A stretch of 64,000 bases of DNA from Epiperipatus broadwayi (GCA_028023455.1 JAQFVV010012476.1:4669055-4733054), one strand, 5' to 3'. Numbered from the stretch's first letter, positions 34,586-51,189 are shown. Made by a program: numbers and translations. The notes: generated by a model not told the origin, from the letters alone.

Positions 34586-36839
34586 TAAATGAATATTGCA
34601 AATTGAATGTCTATATAAGATATAAAATATGTTAAATTTATTTTTTTATTTGATTATAATATATATGTTTAAAATAAGTGCAATTTAATGTAAATAATGT
34701 CCAGTAAATGGAGTAAATATAGTTAATTGATTATTTGAATTGTATAGTATAATATCTTGAGAAGGTCTCAATGGAGATGAAAGCTGGTTCAATAAATATT
34801 AAAATATAATTATTAATTGTTGTTTATTTCATTTGATTGATTATTTATTTAAGAGTTAATTACCATCAAAAAAATATTAAAATTAAAACAATTATTATTA
34901 AAAAAAAATAAAATGAAACAATTATTATTAAAAAAAATTAAAATAATTATTTTAACACTAACAAAGATAATTATCCCCTTGGCAAGTAGAAACTGCTTTG
35001 CTACACTATATAAAACTTTTTAAGAGTTGCCATTTTAAAAGTAAATGTTTTCAAAAAAAAAATATTTTTGGATCATTTTTTGGTTTAAAATAAGTCTTTT
35101 ACAAAAATATTGTATAAGTAATCTTTAATTTGTAAACAAATTACTGATAATTACAATTTTCCTGGTATCTAGCCTTGGGCTTACACTCAGCCAATCAGAA
35201 GTTCTCGTTTCTATTGACATCTAGGCCACTCCCTAATAACATTATCATTCAAACAGACTGTTGTCAATCATGTAACAGATTATTGTGATTACCTAAAAAT
35301 CATGTATAAATAATGACAAAAAAAAAATTATAATTTAAATAATGACAACTTAAGATTTTTTTTAATTTATATTTTTAAATTTGAAACTGCATATACAAGT
35401 AACTTCATTTATAAGATTGATATAGTGTTTGTAGCACCATTGTTAATGTCCCAAATTGCAAAATATATGTAAGATTTCTGCTCTCCTAACTCAAAGATTT
35501 AAATTATTAATTTATATTGACAAAAAAATCAACTTACTCTCAAGTCTCTAATATATGTCAGCTCACCACTGACCTGCTGAAATCCTTATTAAATATTAGA
35601 ATATGTAGAAATTAAATATAATTTATTTTTATTCATAAAATTATTCTTGAAATTAATAAAAAATATCTTTTCAAATATAAAAGTAAGATAACTAAACAAA
35701 AATTTGCCTTTAACAAGAGTTCCCACTGCACTGTGCCAGACCCAAGAGAATTAAGCTTTCACTGGTTTTTTGAGTATATCTTTCACCTATGTACACAAAT
35801 GAAAACTTAAATATAGGTTTTCTATGAAAATAAACTGTTAATTAGTTTTAATACTGGACTGAATTAGTGATTATTACTAATATAAGATCAGTTTATACAA
35901 ATTCCTGATGAAACAGGTAGGGAACACCAATTAATAAGCAGAATTTATAACAAAAAGATTAAGCAACAGTGAAATAATTATCTTTAATCTACAACCATTT
36001 ATTAGCAGGCAATAAATAATAAATCATGAATAGTAGAACACAGTATAAAAGTTTCCTACTAACAGTTTTTTTGCTGATGTGCCTTCTTCCTTGCAAATAG
36101 ATTCCGAGATTTTTTGCTAAGTAGTCTTTTCTGAAATAAAGTCAATTAACGAAAACTAGATGACCCATCTGATATTAGTTGGTAAATAGATGCCTAAATA
36201 ATGTTATCTGAAATGTATGTTAATCATAAGACAATTGATATTATATAATGAATGTCTGCATCCTGGGCACACAACAAAATACATTTCTAAAATAGAATCC
36301 AATCTTCATTAGCAGTGCTTTACTTCTGGTTTAACATTTTTAGGACTACATCTTTCAAAAATACTGTGTGCATTCTTAAGTAAGCCTAGAAACTGTCAGA
36401 TTAATTGTACTCAATGATTTTTCTAGTAACCTCTACACCTCAATGTCTTTCAAAAGATCTGTTTGTGTATCTGACGATTATTTGGATAGATTGTAGTGGT
36501 TCTACAGATAAAAGGCAAAATAACTTATACTAGCCTACTATCAGAAAAAAACATCATAGACATTTCCTCTCATACATCAGTAAAATTAACTGATGATTAG
36601 TAGTGGGAAATTTTAAGGCTTTGATTATTTATTTTACACTTTAAATCACCTTTTCACTGATCGCATATTGGTGGGTTAGTTATATTGACTGTGGATCAGT
36701 GACCTGAAAAAAAATCCTATGCAACTCTATTTTTGATTATCTTAAAATGGTTTTAATTCTACTTGTATCCTAGGATAAAAAAAATAATAATAATCAAATG
36801 ATTTATAATTAAAAAATCTATATAATGTTCAAGCATTTG
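34586..36839. other. AT-rich region, no gene seen
   Basis: Contains a short duplication (AAACAATTATTATTAAAAAA, 34888-34938) and AT-rich runs. The rest, including the less AT-rich part 35160-35290, has no recognised motif. Confidence 0.45.
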
Positions 36840-36925
36840 GAATGAAAGAGCTGGTTGATAGGCCATAAATCATGAACTCTAAGAGACTGTTGACCTCTGA
36901 ATCAAATTGCACATGGGTAGTATAA
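36840..36925 (-). repeat. R3 SINE monomer, isolated
   Basis: GAAAGAGCTGGTTGATAGGC, AATCATGAACTCTAAGAG and GTAGTATAATGATG follow the array monomer order, a few hundred bases ahead of the main array. Confidence 0.4.
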
Positions 36926-37174
36926 TGATGACTATCAAGTGCTATTGCTTAATAATACTGCTTTATTACTTTATTATCCACATTCTCTCCAATCTTCTGC
37001 AAAAGAACATATATGTGTCTGCTGGTATATACAATATTTTAATTTTTATGGTGTTAATATAACAAATGCTTCTGCTATTATGTCCAACTTTAAGCACATA
37101 TATTCAAATCTCATAGTGCAATCCTATACAGATAATCTGTAAACATCTTCATATCTAAAAATTAAAATAATTGA

Positions 37175-38735
37175 ATAGTTTATCGTTCATATTTTGAGCT
37201 CTAGAAGTAACAAGTTGATTTGCAATGCGCAGATCTTGAGTTCACCACTACACTAAACCACACATGGCAAAATCTACAATGGATTTATTATTTGGGAGAT
37301 TGTACGTTGTTCAAACACCAGAAGAGACAGAACTGCTATGATGCATGAATCTCGAACACCAAAGTCTGCCATTCCACCATTACACTAAATCCCACAAAGA
37401 GTTTTGTAAAAAGTTTAAGCTCTAGAATTGACAGACTATGGCTGTAATTCATGGACCTTAATATAACTGTCTGATACACTACCACTGCACCACTATGCGA
37501 AGTAATTAAATGACTGAAATTTCTCAGGACACCATAAAAAGTTAGAGCATTGTAAATGGGCTGCATTCCATGGAACTTGAGCTTCAGAGACTTCTACTCT
37601 ATCACTGGATCAAAACATGCAAACTAAATAAATAGCCAAAGTGCTCAGGAATTCATAAAAAGTTAGAGCACTGGAAGTGGGAGAGATGGGATGTGATTTA
37701 TGGATCTTCCAGAGTCTGATGCTGTACTGCTGGACTAAACTATGCAAGATAAATAAAGAATCTAATCATTTATTGCTCAGGAATTTATAAGAAGATAGGG
37801 CATTGGAAGTGACAGAGATAGGCTGCTATCCATGGACCTTGAGTTCCAGAGTTAGATACTCTACCATTGCCCCAGTCCATATGAGACAAATAAATAATTG
37901 ATTGTTTTACTGCTCAGGAATTTATAAACAGTTAGAGTACTGAAAGCAACAGAGCTTGGCAATGATCCATAGACCATGAGCTGCTAAATCTGCCAATCTA
38001 TCATGCAGAGCAAATTAAAAAACCTTCATGAACCAGAAGTATCAGAAATGAACCATTATCCATTGATCCTGACTTATGGACTGTGACATCCTCTCACTGT
38101 GATAAACTACATGGGGTAAAATAGAATCAAATGGTTTATTGCTCAGATGTTACAGAATTGGATCATGATGGGCTCCAGAGGCAGTCACTCTACTACTGCA
38201 CCAAACCGTGTAGGGAGAAAAATAATTGATATGGATGGTTGCTCAGGATTTCAAAAAAAGTTAGATCACCAAAAATGATATGGCTGGAATGTATGGAATT
38301 TTGATATAAAACTATGCTATTCTCCTACTGCATTAAACCAAATGGGGCAAAAAGAATACAATGGTTTATTGTTTGGAAATTCACAAAAAAAAAAGTACCA
38401 GAAATAAAAGAAATGAATTGTAATTCACACAGCTTGATCTCAGGAGTCCATCATCCTATCGGTACAGTAAAATCAAACGGTTGATTGTTCAGAAGTTCAT
38501 AAAAAGTTTAAGTAACAGAAGTGATGGAGATGGACTACTAAAAAAAAAAAAAATATGTGAACTTTGACCTCCGGACATTCTAAGACTATGCTAAACCATA
38601 CAGGTAAAATAATCAAAGAATTTCTTATTTGTGAGATTGTAAGCGGTTCAAGAACCGAAAATGAAAGAGCTGGACCTTGAGCTCCATATGCTACCACCCT
38701 ACCACTATGCTTAACTACATATAGTGATATAAAAA
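37175..38735 (-). repeat. Tandem array of tRNA-derived SINE (R3), ~12 monomers
   Basis: A unit of about 100-137 bp recurs. Starts are marked by variants of TTTATTGCTCAGGA near 37180, 37280, 37513, 37640, 37765, 37902, 38130, 38230, 38358, 38478 and 38611. On the minus strand each unit has an A-box-like element such as TGGGGCAATGGTAGAGTAT (about 37857-37877) and a B-box-like GGTCCATGGAT region about 35 bp further on. Units differ by 20-35%. No ORF. Confidence 0.75.
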
Positions 38736-39800
38736 TTTGTCCTATTAGGTGAATGCACTAATATTTACCAAAGATCTTTCTATATATATAAACGCACACA
38801 CATGCATCGTTATGTATGCATGCTGAGAAAAAATTTCAATTAATAAAGTTTCATGAGGGTTTTTTTTTTTTACAAAAAAAAAAATAAACAGAAACGGCAA
38901 CTTTCTTCAGTATTTAATTTTTAAGTTTAATTTAAAAATCTGTCAATAAAATACAGAAGATCAATAAAAAAAAATAATAAAACCGGTAGTAATTTAATTT
39001 TCTAACATCTGGCCACCATGTCCTAAATTTTTTTTTTTTTTAATTATTCCACCAAAATTATAGATTTAAATTTTTTAATAATAGAAATAAAATTACTAAT
39101 TTATTTTTTTAAAAAAAAATCCTGGTTTCAATCAGTTTGACCAACAGCTGGCAGAAGACTCAGCGCACCCTGGGGGTCAAAAGATCAATTAGAACTTTGA
39201 AAATTTAACAAAACTAATTTCACTACGCTTTTCAAATTTATAAATTTAATAATGGAAAGCTACATACTTTTGTTAGTGTTAATAACAATTTCATAATCAT
39301 TATTCGGTTGCATATTGTGACGTTATTCTTTTTAGAAATAATAGATTATTAATAATGCACGAATATTGTTATTGTTATATTAGAGTGATATAAAAAATGT
39401 GTGAAAGATTACAGGGGGAAAAAAAGAAGATTTAATATATATAAATAGTGAATCTAATCATATGCAAAGATCGAAAAAAAGTGTCTGATTTGTAAATAAA
39501 ATTAATTAACTAGAAAGTTAAACAAATAGTAATAACGTTCAAAAACTGATATTCAGATAAGCTGTATTGTGCACAATATATAAAAAGAAATATAAATACA
39601 AAAAGGAAGTGTGAGAAATAGAATACATAGAAGCAAGAAAGTAAACAGTACATATAAATAAAATAAAGATTTAAAAAAAATAAGAATAAAATAACAAGAA
39701 CAGGGATGTATCATGCATTAGTTCTATGCAACTACAGTATTGCAAATTGTTTTGGCCATAATAAACAATTAAATAATTAAATTTATAAAGAGCATACTCC
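38736..39800. other. AT-rich region, no gene seen
   Basis: Long A and T runs (for example 38860-38885, 39028-39040, 39110-39120). Nothing recognised. Confidence 0.5.
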
Positions 39801-39955
39801 TTACTAAAGTAATATATATTAAGACTATAACTTTAAGATCATGTGCTGTGCTGTGATTGTGTTAAGATTTGTAGAAGTCCCTACTGTCGTTTTTCAGGCA
39901 CATGGTTTTAAGGTTATAGCCTTTATATGTATTACTTTACATAATAAACAATGGA
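39801..39955. mobile_element. Foldback element, ~155 bp
   Basis: Arms 39801-39848 and 39897-39952 are inverted copies (AAAGTAATATATATTAAG.. CATGTGCT against GGCACATGG ..TATTACTTT), with about 80% pairing. Non-coding. Confidence 0.55.
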
Positions 39956-43123
<3,168 letters not shown>

Positions 43124-43810
43124 TATTAGAGCTGCGACATGAAGAATTATAATCGTTTAATCATTAAATTAATTAGGTTATTAAATCAAAAATATATTTT
43201 AAAATCTACATTAAAAAAAAAAAAACAATTTAACAAAAAAAAAATACGAAAAACATTAATGTGAAGAATAATTAAAATGCGTGTTCAAATCAAATTGAGT
43301 GGGTGTTTGCACGTGCATATTCTGAATAATCTATTTTAATAAATTGTACAGGCTTACGCCTGCATTTATATATGTAATATATGCGGGATTCGAACTCAGA
43401 GTATTAAGATAACCAATCTTCATACTTTAATGAATGCTGGTTTAGCACGAAATACGTCTATTGGTGATTATGTGTGTGATCAGGTGGGTCAGCAATATAA
43501 GATGGCACTGAGAGTTGTAGGTCGTGTGAAAGTCTGAGTTCGAATCCCGCATATATTACATATACAAATGCAGGTGTAAGCCTGTACAATGTATTAAAAT
43601 AGATTATGCAGAATATGCACGTGCAAACACACACTCAATTTGATTTAAACACGCATTTTAACTATTCTTCACATTAATGCTTTTCGTATTTTTTTTGTTA
43701 ATTTTTTTTTTTTTTTTTTAAATGTAGATTTTAAAATATGTTTTTGATTTAATAACCTAATTAATTTAATGATTAAACGATTATAATTCTTCATGTCGCA
43801 GCTCTAATAC
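43124..43810. mobile_element. Long palindromic foldback element, 687 bp
   Basis: Two arms of about 277 bp (43124-43400 and 43534-43810) are inverted near-copies, starting GTATTAGAGCTGCGACATG and ending with its complement, with internal words such as GCACGTGCATATTCTG. The inner ends carry the B-box-like GGGATTCGAACTCAGA and its complement. The centre, 43401-43533, is part of the R2 family, with a hammerhead remnant (GCACGAAATACG, UUGG) at 43438-43475 that lacks box 1. Confidence 0.85.
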
Positions 43811-44874
43811 CACAGTACCCCCTGTAGTATGAGTATATCGAGTAGATGCAGTAACCATGACAATGGCATGAGAATCTATATACATACATATCTATCAGTA
43901 TTTTTATATTTTTTTTTTAACTTCAACAATTTACAGATATCTAGGAAAAAGCTCTAACATGAATTATCGTGTAATATTTGAGTTCTGACAGGTATTAAAA
44001 CACCTTTTATAACTTTATATCATGTCTCTTATTAACTCTTGATATAATTCCTAACTACAGAAATTTTATCTTTTTTTTTTTTTTAAAAAAAAAAAAGTGT
44101 TTTTATGTTCAAATCTAACTATATCTTCTTCTTTTTTTTATAAGTTTGCATTTAAGAGGAAAAAAAATTTCCCCTCGAGAAATAAAATCGCTAAGAAAAT
44201 AAAACTTTTTTTTAATCTTTAAAGTATTTTTGAAATATATAGATATGTTTTCTTCTCCAATTCTTAAAAGGAGTTTCTAATATTTTACAAGTCGTTGTGG
44301 ATTAATGTCGCGGTTTGCAGTAATTTGAGCGTCTTTTAACTTTTAACATTATAAAGAAGATATTATTACACACACGCATATATATATATTGCAATAAATA
44401 TAGATAACGCTTATCACTAATAAGAGAATATTTTTTTCGCCAACAGTGAAGACTATTTCATCGTACAAATCTATTTTTTTATTTTGCTATAAATATGTCT
44501 AAACCTATCCAACTAATCGAAATTAACCTGAGATTTTCGTCCTCTAACTAAGAATTGTTAGATACCAATTTAATAATCACTATCGTTTGAGTAAATGGTT
44601 TGGTTATGGTTTATTTACCGAAAAATAAAGGGCTAAAGTTGTTTGTGACAAATTTTGAAATTCACCCAGACCAGACTTGCGTTTTAAATCATGGTCATGG
44701 GTTAACCACTATCCTATAAATAAACCAGTGTGAATGCAGTAACCAAGATTGTTAACTTAAAATTAAGGTAAAAATTAAATTATATGATCAGGGGTAGTAT
44801 ATATGTGTGACCTTCTATTCATAATAAAAAAAAAAGTGTATATATGGATTTTCTCAAAAAAAAAAAAATATATC
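43811..44874. other. AT-rich region, no gene seen
   Basis: Poly-T/poly-A tracts at 44071-44097 and 44852-44869. Nothing else recognised. Confidence 0.5.
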
Positions 44875-45608
44875 AATGTTGATGAATTAGAAGTTAACAG
44901 CCACAAATGTCTTGATCGAATTATTACTACAGATGGAAACATCATGGATAAAATTAATCATAGAATTAAACTTGCGTGAAGTGCTTTTGGTAAAAATAAC
45001 ATAATATTAAAAGGAAGTATACTTATGTGTTTAAAAAGAAAGGTTTTTAATAAATATATTTTAGTAATTCTTATTTATGGATCTGAGAAATAAATACTTA
45101 CATACAAAGAATTAAACTTGGTTGGAGTGCTTTTGGTAGAAGTAACTTAATATTAAAACAAATATGCTTATGTGTTTGAAAAGAAAGTTATTTTAATAAA
45201 TGCATTTTATCAGTTCTTACTTATGGATCTGAGTCTTGAAAATTAACAATACAGAGACTGCATTCCATTCAAAGAATTGTGTAGAGATTTATGTTAGGAG
45301 TAACAAGAAGAGATTGAAAATGAAACACATGGGTGAGAAAACAAACATGTTAGTGACATCATTGAAAGAATTAAAAGACTGAAGTAAAGTTGGGTTGGGC
45401 ATATTGCTAGAAGATATGATAATAGATAGACAGTTAAAATCATAGGCTGAATTTCAAAAGATGGTAAAAGACCTAGAAAGAGACCACATGTGAGATGGAT
45501 GAATGACATAAGAATCTGTGCTGGAGTGATGTGGAGAATTATGCTAGAGATAGGAGAAGATGAATTAAAACTTGGAGAGATCATCCTACAATGGATTGAT
45601 AATAGTTG
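44875..45608 (+). pseudogene. LINE-A (RTE-like) 3' end with internal duplication
   Basis: Matches 58795-59406. Pieces: VDELEVNSHKCLDRIITTDGNIMDKINHRIKL (44877-44972), LTYGSE (45219-45236), LGWAYC-like WVGHIAR (45394-45415), KRPRKRPHVRWMN (45469-45507), and LGEIILQWIDNS (45571-45606). A 146-bp block is duplicated in tandem (44962-45107 and 45108-45250), so the segment from RIKL to YGSE occurs twice. Stops at several places; dead. Confidence 0.75.
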
Positions 45609-46469
45609 AAAATTGTGATAATGATGATTATAATAACGCTGTTAAACATCATTTTATTTTATAAAAAGTTACTATATTATACTAGAACCAAGAAAAACAT
45701 CCTTATAACATGTTCTGATTAAACCCATCCCCAAGGTACTCATCTGATATTTCAATGTTATAGTTTTATTTACATCTACATAAATTGCAACAGACTATAT
45801 TTCCAGTTTCAGCTTTCAAAATGTTTTGCTTTCTACATGTTGCTGTAATTGTTTTAATATTTTTTTAAAAACGCCAACCAGTCACTTTTTATATTTAATA
45901 TATCGATTAAGGGTTAATCTTAAACTAACATAATTATTTTTATCCATATAAATGAATAAACTTTAACTTTTGCGCAGGCTGTAGTTGATCTGAAAGCTAC
46001 CAACAAACTTTTTTTTAATGGTGTTATAAATATCAGTGGCATAGGTTCATTATTATGATTAGCTTTATCTTTGCATGTGAATAATATTAAATCATAATAT
46101 TTAAGCTTTCGCTTTTGTTATAATACATGTTTCATAAGAGTGAGTGATATTTGATAGTAAAATTATTTTGGAGTTACTGCAAACTCCAAAGCCAGTTTTG
46201 GTGGAATTGTGGGAAATATCTATGCTTTAAACATTGCAATATTGTTTGCAATAACTGTTAAAAAAAAACTTTGCAAAGTCAACTCACATTGAAGATTCTG
46301 ACTAAATAATGTTAAAGACATTTTTTGGCTATGATTTTTTAGCTTAATCTCTATTTTCATTATTTGAAAATATATATATATATATTCTTTATTTTTTATA
46401 TATTTTTGCTTAATAATTTCTAGATTGTACTTTCATGTTTCATTCAGACATTCACTCTATTTTATAGAA
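45609..46469. other. AT-rich region, no gene seen
   Basis: No feature recognised. Confidence 0.5.
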
Positions 46470-46780
46470 CCAATATACATGACCACATACATGTAAAAAA
46501 GATAAATGATTTTCAATATGATCACATATATGTGTGTTAGTTGTTTAAGAAGGAGTGGATGACTAAAGAGTGCTTGAAAATCTAGGTTTAAATCCCTAAT
46601 TACATCTAGTTTAACAATATATACTATAGTTATATTTAAAACATTACAGATTCATTCTGTATTCTGCCCATCTTGTGTGTATTTAAATGGTCTTAAGGTC
46701 CTACACATGATGAGTCAGAGTGACTTATGGTCATCATGGGTATGACAACAAAAATGGCAAACAAGGATATATGTAACCTA
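46470..46780. repeat. R2 repeat, rearranged, no ribozyme
   Basis: The first part (CATGACCACATACATGTAAA to AATATG) runs in one orientation. The rest (GGTTTAAATCCCTAATTACA and GGTCTTAAGGTCCTACACAT) runs in the other, as in a collapsed palindrome. The hammerhead block is lost. Confidence 0.55.
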
Positions 46781-48354
46781 CACAGCAACTTTTTGACTCA
46801 ATCTCTACAGGATTAATAATGTTGTTTAAGACCTCCTGTTTTTGTTTTATTTCATCAACAATCATTGAAACATCAAAAGCAGTGCTTTTAATAAATATAA
46901 AGCTGTATAACGTAATCTTGAAATTTAATTAATCTTTCAGCAGTCAAATTCCATAATTAAATAAAGGCTATTTTTTTTCTAAATTTACTTTTAATCTGGT
47001 CTTTTATCCACACGGTCAAGCTCTGTTTGAGATTTCTAGCAATTAAATTTGTGCTTTTTTTTCCTGGTGAAAATTTTGTGAAATTTTTTTCTTACAGTTT
47101 TAAAATTCATGTATATTTATGTTTTAATATTTTAATTACAAATAATGTCAAAAGATGGCAGTGAAAATTGAATAATCAGTATTACAAAGAAACTGAAATC
47201 ACGGTTTGATGAGTAGATATTGTTTATTCAGCTATCACAAACTTTGCTGAGTGTATTTTGTGGAAATATTTCTATCATCAAGAAAATATTAAAATGGTCT
47301 AAAACCTTGATTTTTTGGGAAAGTTTATGATTATATTTGTAATGTAATTGTGTAATAATTATTAAAAATCAAAAATAAATATTATTACATATTTATTTTT
47401 TACAGAAAAGTTTTATTTTTAAATATAAAAGAATAATTTCTTTTGAATATTGTTACTATAGAGATTACAATCACAGAAAACACAGCAGTCTAGTAATGAG
47501 GTTACTCATCTGATTGTTATTATATTTAGTGATATCATAAAAATTATGAAAAAATTATAAACTCTGAAAGCAAAATTGATAGATTTAGTATTTATTTAAA
47601 AAATTTGTTCAGATTTTTAAATCCAACATGAAACAAAGATTTTGTTCATTTCGTAAATTGAATCAGCTCCATCTAAAATTTGATCATGTGACAGCATTTT
47701 GTTCACTAAAATGTAATTTTTAAAATAATTCCAGAAATCATATGTGATTTTTTAAATTTTTTTTATTTCTAAACAAAAATATCTATCAAATGAGGTCAAA
47801 TGTATTATATTCTAATAAATAATAATGGTTTAATATTAAAGTGAAATTTGAAAGCTTAAATCTAATGAGAACAAAGAAATCTGTCAGAGTATAAAGGGAT
47901 TAATATATATATATGGCCTTCAGTTAAAATAATGTTTTTGTCAAAATGCAATTTATTCTTTTAACATATTTATTATTAAATTTAATTATTATTATAATTT
48001 TAAAGAATAAAAAGGGTAAAAGTTATAAATTTATTTATAAAATGAAATTTTAAAAATGTTTTTTCATTAGTGAGAATAATGGGTTTTTTTTTCATTTTCC
48101 CCCACCAAAGTAATTTTGAATTCTTCTCAATGTATATATATAATTATAAAAATAAGTATATTTTATATTTATTAAATAAAAACATATCTTAAATTATCAA
48201 AACCAACATGGAAAAAATTACCTTTATAATCACTTCTGCTTGACAAATAAAATATAAACAAATGCTACCATTTTGTACAAATTGAGTTCTGCAATTTAAC
48301 TTTTAAACAACATAAAAAAATTAAAAAAGTATGCTCTAACATGTAGAATATCGG
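46781..48354. other. AT-rich region, no gene seen
   Basis: Long T/A runs and a short (TA)n at 47903-47914. Nothing recognised on either strand. Confidence 0.5.
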
Positions 48355-48735
48355 TTTAAGAGCTCCTCCAAATATAAACAAACTGCTAAACAATACTAAG
48401 AATAAGTTGCCCCTGGATCAAACTCTCCAAATAGTATATATAATCAGATGCAGCAATCTATCTTGTAGTGCCATATATTATGAAGAGTCTCAATCAAACA
48501 TTGCTACTAGAGTTGCACAACATAAATATTTATATAAGCAAGAAATGAATAACTCTGAGCATAAATCAATTTTTCTCAAGCATGAGCAGAAATACAGTTA
48601 TATTTTTTGGCCCAGTCAAGGTAAACATTGTATTTGGTGAATGTGATATATAGAAAATGCAAAATAAAGGAAGGATGTTTCATCTCCATAACCTCCATGC
48701 TATCAACAAAAAAGAAAATGGTGCTCCAGTGCCCA
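48355..48735 (+). pseudogene. Penelope GIY-YIG endonuclease fragment
   Basis: Frame 48407-48637 (77 aa) plus the upstream PNINKLLNNTKNKLPLDQT read as a PLE endonuclease: QIVYIIRCSNLSC, IYYEES in place of YYGET (the Gly is lost), TRVAQHKYLY with R and H. A stop follows at 48638; the downstream CKIKEGCFIS at 48657-48687, in another frame, holds the catalytic Glu. Dead. Not preceded by an RT. Confidence 0.7.
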
Positions 48736-49139
48736 AAAAGTGAAATATTTAAAATAGTTATTTATATAATGTTCACCCTATTTAAATCCCACAATGCATC
48801 CTGTAAATAAAGAGTGCTATGATTTGGCCATAGTGTTCAAAAGCATGATCTGCAAGTTATAAATTTTAATATTGAATAATCTTTTATTTTCCAAATGTCA
48901 AAAAGTTGTTGTATAGACATTATAACAGAGATTTAGATTTTGTGAAAAGTTTAACCATATATTAATAAGAATAAAAACCTAAATTATATAATCCTTACTA
49001 ATCATTTGAAAGAATTTACTGTCAGACTGTAATATAAGTATCAGTATAAAGATCATTCAAAAGTTATATTATTTAAATTAAAACAGCAATTTAGAACTAT
49101 AAATACCATTCTGAGGCAAAGTAGAGTTTCCAGAAATCA
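48736..49139. other. Unassigned spacer
   Basis: No feature recognised. Confidence 0.5.
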
Positions 49140-49835
49140 ATTACATTCTATATTACCATCAAAACATCTCCTGATCACCATTTCATATGCTTACAGATGC
49201 TGTTAATAAAAATTACAAACTCTCCATACAGTAGTTCTACCAAGTGCAAGCTTTTCTAATCAATGGATGCAGGAAGGTTTGTGGATAAAATCCTTATCCA
49301 GTGCCTACTCATCCAATATCTCCAAACCAGTTTTTAGCTTGTGGATCTCATCTGTGAAGAACCTTGGATCTAAGAGCACTACACCTAGACTTTAGGATCT
49401 AATGCAACCCTCCAGCAGTCACCTTTTACCTATTTGGTAAACTATAAAGCTAGGAGCCAAAAAATATTATAATGTTTCCACCAAAGATCATTCACTTATG
49501 TAATCATATAGATCTGAACTCAATTCAGCAACCATATATGGTTTTTCAAAAACCACAATTACCATTATTCTATGGGAATGATAGGTATAAAACTATCAAA
49601 ACAACACATGATCACCATTTCATATGCTTACACATGCTTTTAATAGTAGTACCAAACACTCCATCCAGTAATGCCACCAAATGCAAGCCTTTGTAATCAA
49701 TGCACACAAGATAGAAACTAGTCTGGTGATATTGGATGAATAGGCACTAGATAGGGATTTGATGCACAAACCTTCCTGCATCCCTAGATTACAATGGCTG
49801 GCACTTGGTGGCACTACTGTATGGAAAGTTTATGG
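49140..49835. repeat. R1 repeat (copy E)
   Basis: Unit starts at 49216 and 49653 (period 437). The second unit is short and turns round near 49710 (AGATAGAAACTAGTCTGG, TAGGGATTTGATGCACA) to finish with the inverted start TGGCACTACTGTATGGAAAG. Same plan as copies A, B and D. Confidence 0.78.
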
Positions 49836-50600
49836 ATAATAATAAAAATAGCTAAAATAGTATTTAATTGGGTTATGAGTAAAGGGCAGGTAACAAGATG
49901 GGTGAGAAAGGTAATACGATATGCAAAAGATTTGGATAAAGAATTTATATCTGTATATTTGTATAAAAGATGGGATGATTGTGTTAGGAGGATTGTTGAG
50001 TGTTATAGTGGTAAGGAATGGGATAAAAGAATAGATTTACTAATAAAGAATAGGGAATTAGAGAGATGGAGAACTAGTATGGAGAGTAAAAAGTGTTTAA
50101 ATATATATAGAAATAAACAGAATATTAGGTGTGAGTAAATTTATGATAATAGTAAGGAAAGTAGTTTCTTGTTTAAGTCTCGAACAGGATTTTTAGCAAC
50201 AAGAGAATATACACGTAAATGGAAAAATATAGGTAATTTAGTCTGTAAAATTATGTAAGGAAGGAATAAAAAATATTAGGCATTTGTTAATTAAATGTAA
50301 ATGCTTGAAAACAGAAAGGGCCCATTTAATGAAGTTATGGGAAAATAAATATGAAAAAAATGATTACACAGAAAGTAGATTATTAGTTTTTATGTTGGGT
50401 TTGGAAAAAGATAAGGGGGATTTAAATATAAAGGCTGTAGAGTTGACCAAGATTATGTTGTGGAAAAGGGATGGAGTAAAATATGGGAAAAATTAGACTG
50501 GGGAATGTAAAATTAAGTAGCTAACAAGTTTTTCTTGGTATATTTGTTGAGAGATTTTTGACTTCGTTTAAGGAGTAGCTACAGTACATCACATTACATT
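49836..50600 (+). pseudogene. LINE-C 3' end, longest copy
   Basis: Extends further 5' than 4772-5275. The frame 49794-50135 includes VTRWVRKVIRYAKDLD and RELERWRTSMESKK, basic and probably part of the ORF2 C-terminal region. After a stop, the knuckle region (50245-50310, CKIM frameshifted, then LIKCKCLK) and LLVFMLGLEKDKGDL follow at 50380-50430. The end has the GACTTCGTTTAAGGAG word and ACATCACATTACAT tail. It starts directly at the end of an R1 copy. Confidence 0.65.
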
Positions 50601-51189
50601 GTATATTATTGGAAAATTAAATTGTATATACTGTATATCATAGAATAATTCTCTGGTTTTGAGAATATTATGGTGATATTTAAAGATCAGGAGGCATTGA
50701 AAATTAAAACAGATAATTTGAAATTATACTCTTCAGAATAGAAAAAGCACATTGATATGAAACATTATTTCATAGAATCTTTAAAATCTATTGATTAAAT
50801 CAATTTTACCTAATTGTTTATAAACTAATATAGATGTCATCACCATTTGTAGATAGATTTTTATATCAATGTTGTATAAAAGTAAAATCTATATATCTTT
50901 TTTTAAAATAAAAAAGATTTATATGGCCATATCTGTACTTTGACCAATAATTAGGATAATCATTCACCATCTAATCTTATTAATTTAACATTGTAATACA
51001 TTCACCTGCTTTGATCATATTAATTTTAAAGTTTGCAAAACTCATCTTAATATACACAGATATTACTACTGTTTTAAGCTACCAGTTGCTAGATATTTTC
51101 TATAAGATTTGAAATATCAGGCACTCTTAAACCTAGAGCCTAATTGTAAGTCTGAGTTCAAATCCCTTATATTTACATTCTCTATAAAA
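50601..51189. other. AT-rich region, no gene seen
   Basis: TCTGAGTTCAAATCCCTTAT at 51151-51170 is a B-box-like end as in R2 repeats; the rest is unrecognised. Confidence 0.45.

Noticed and set aside
37175-38735. CRISPR array or cluster of tRNA genes
   Set aside because: Eukaryotic sequence, units are diverged along their whole length with no repeat/spacer alternation, and none folds as a tRNA.
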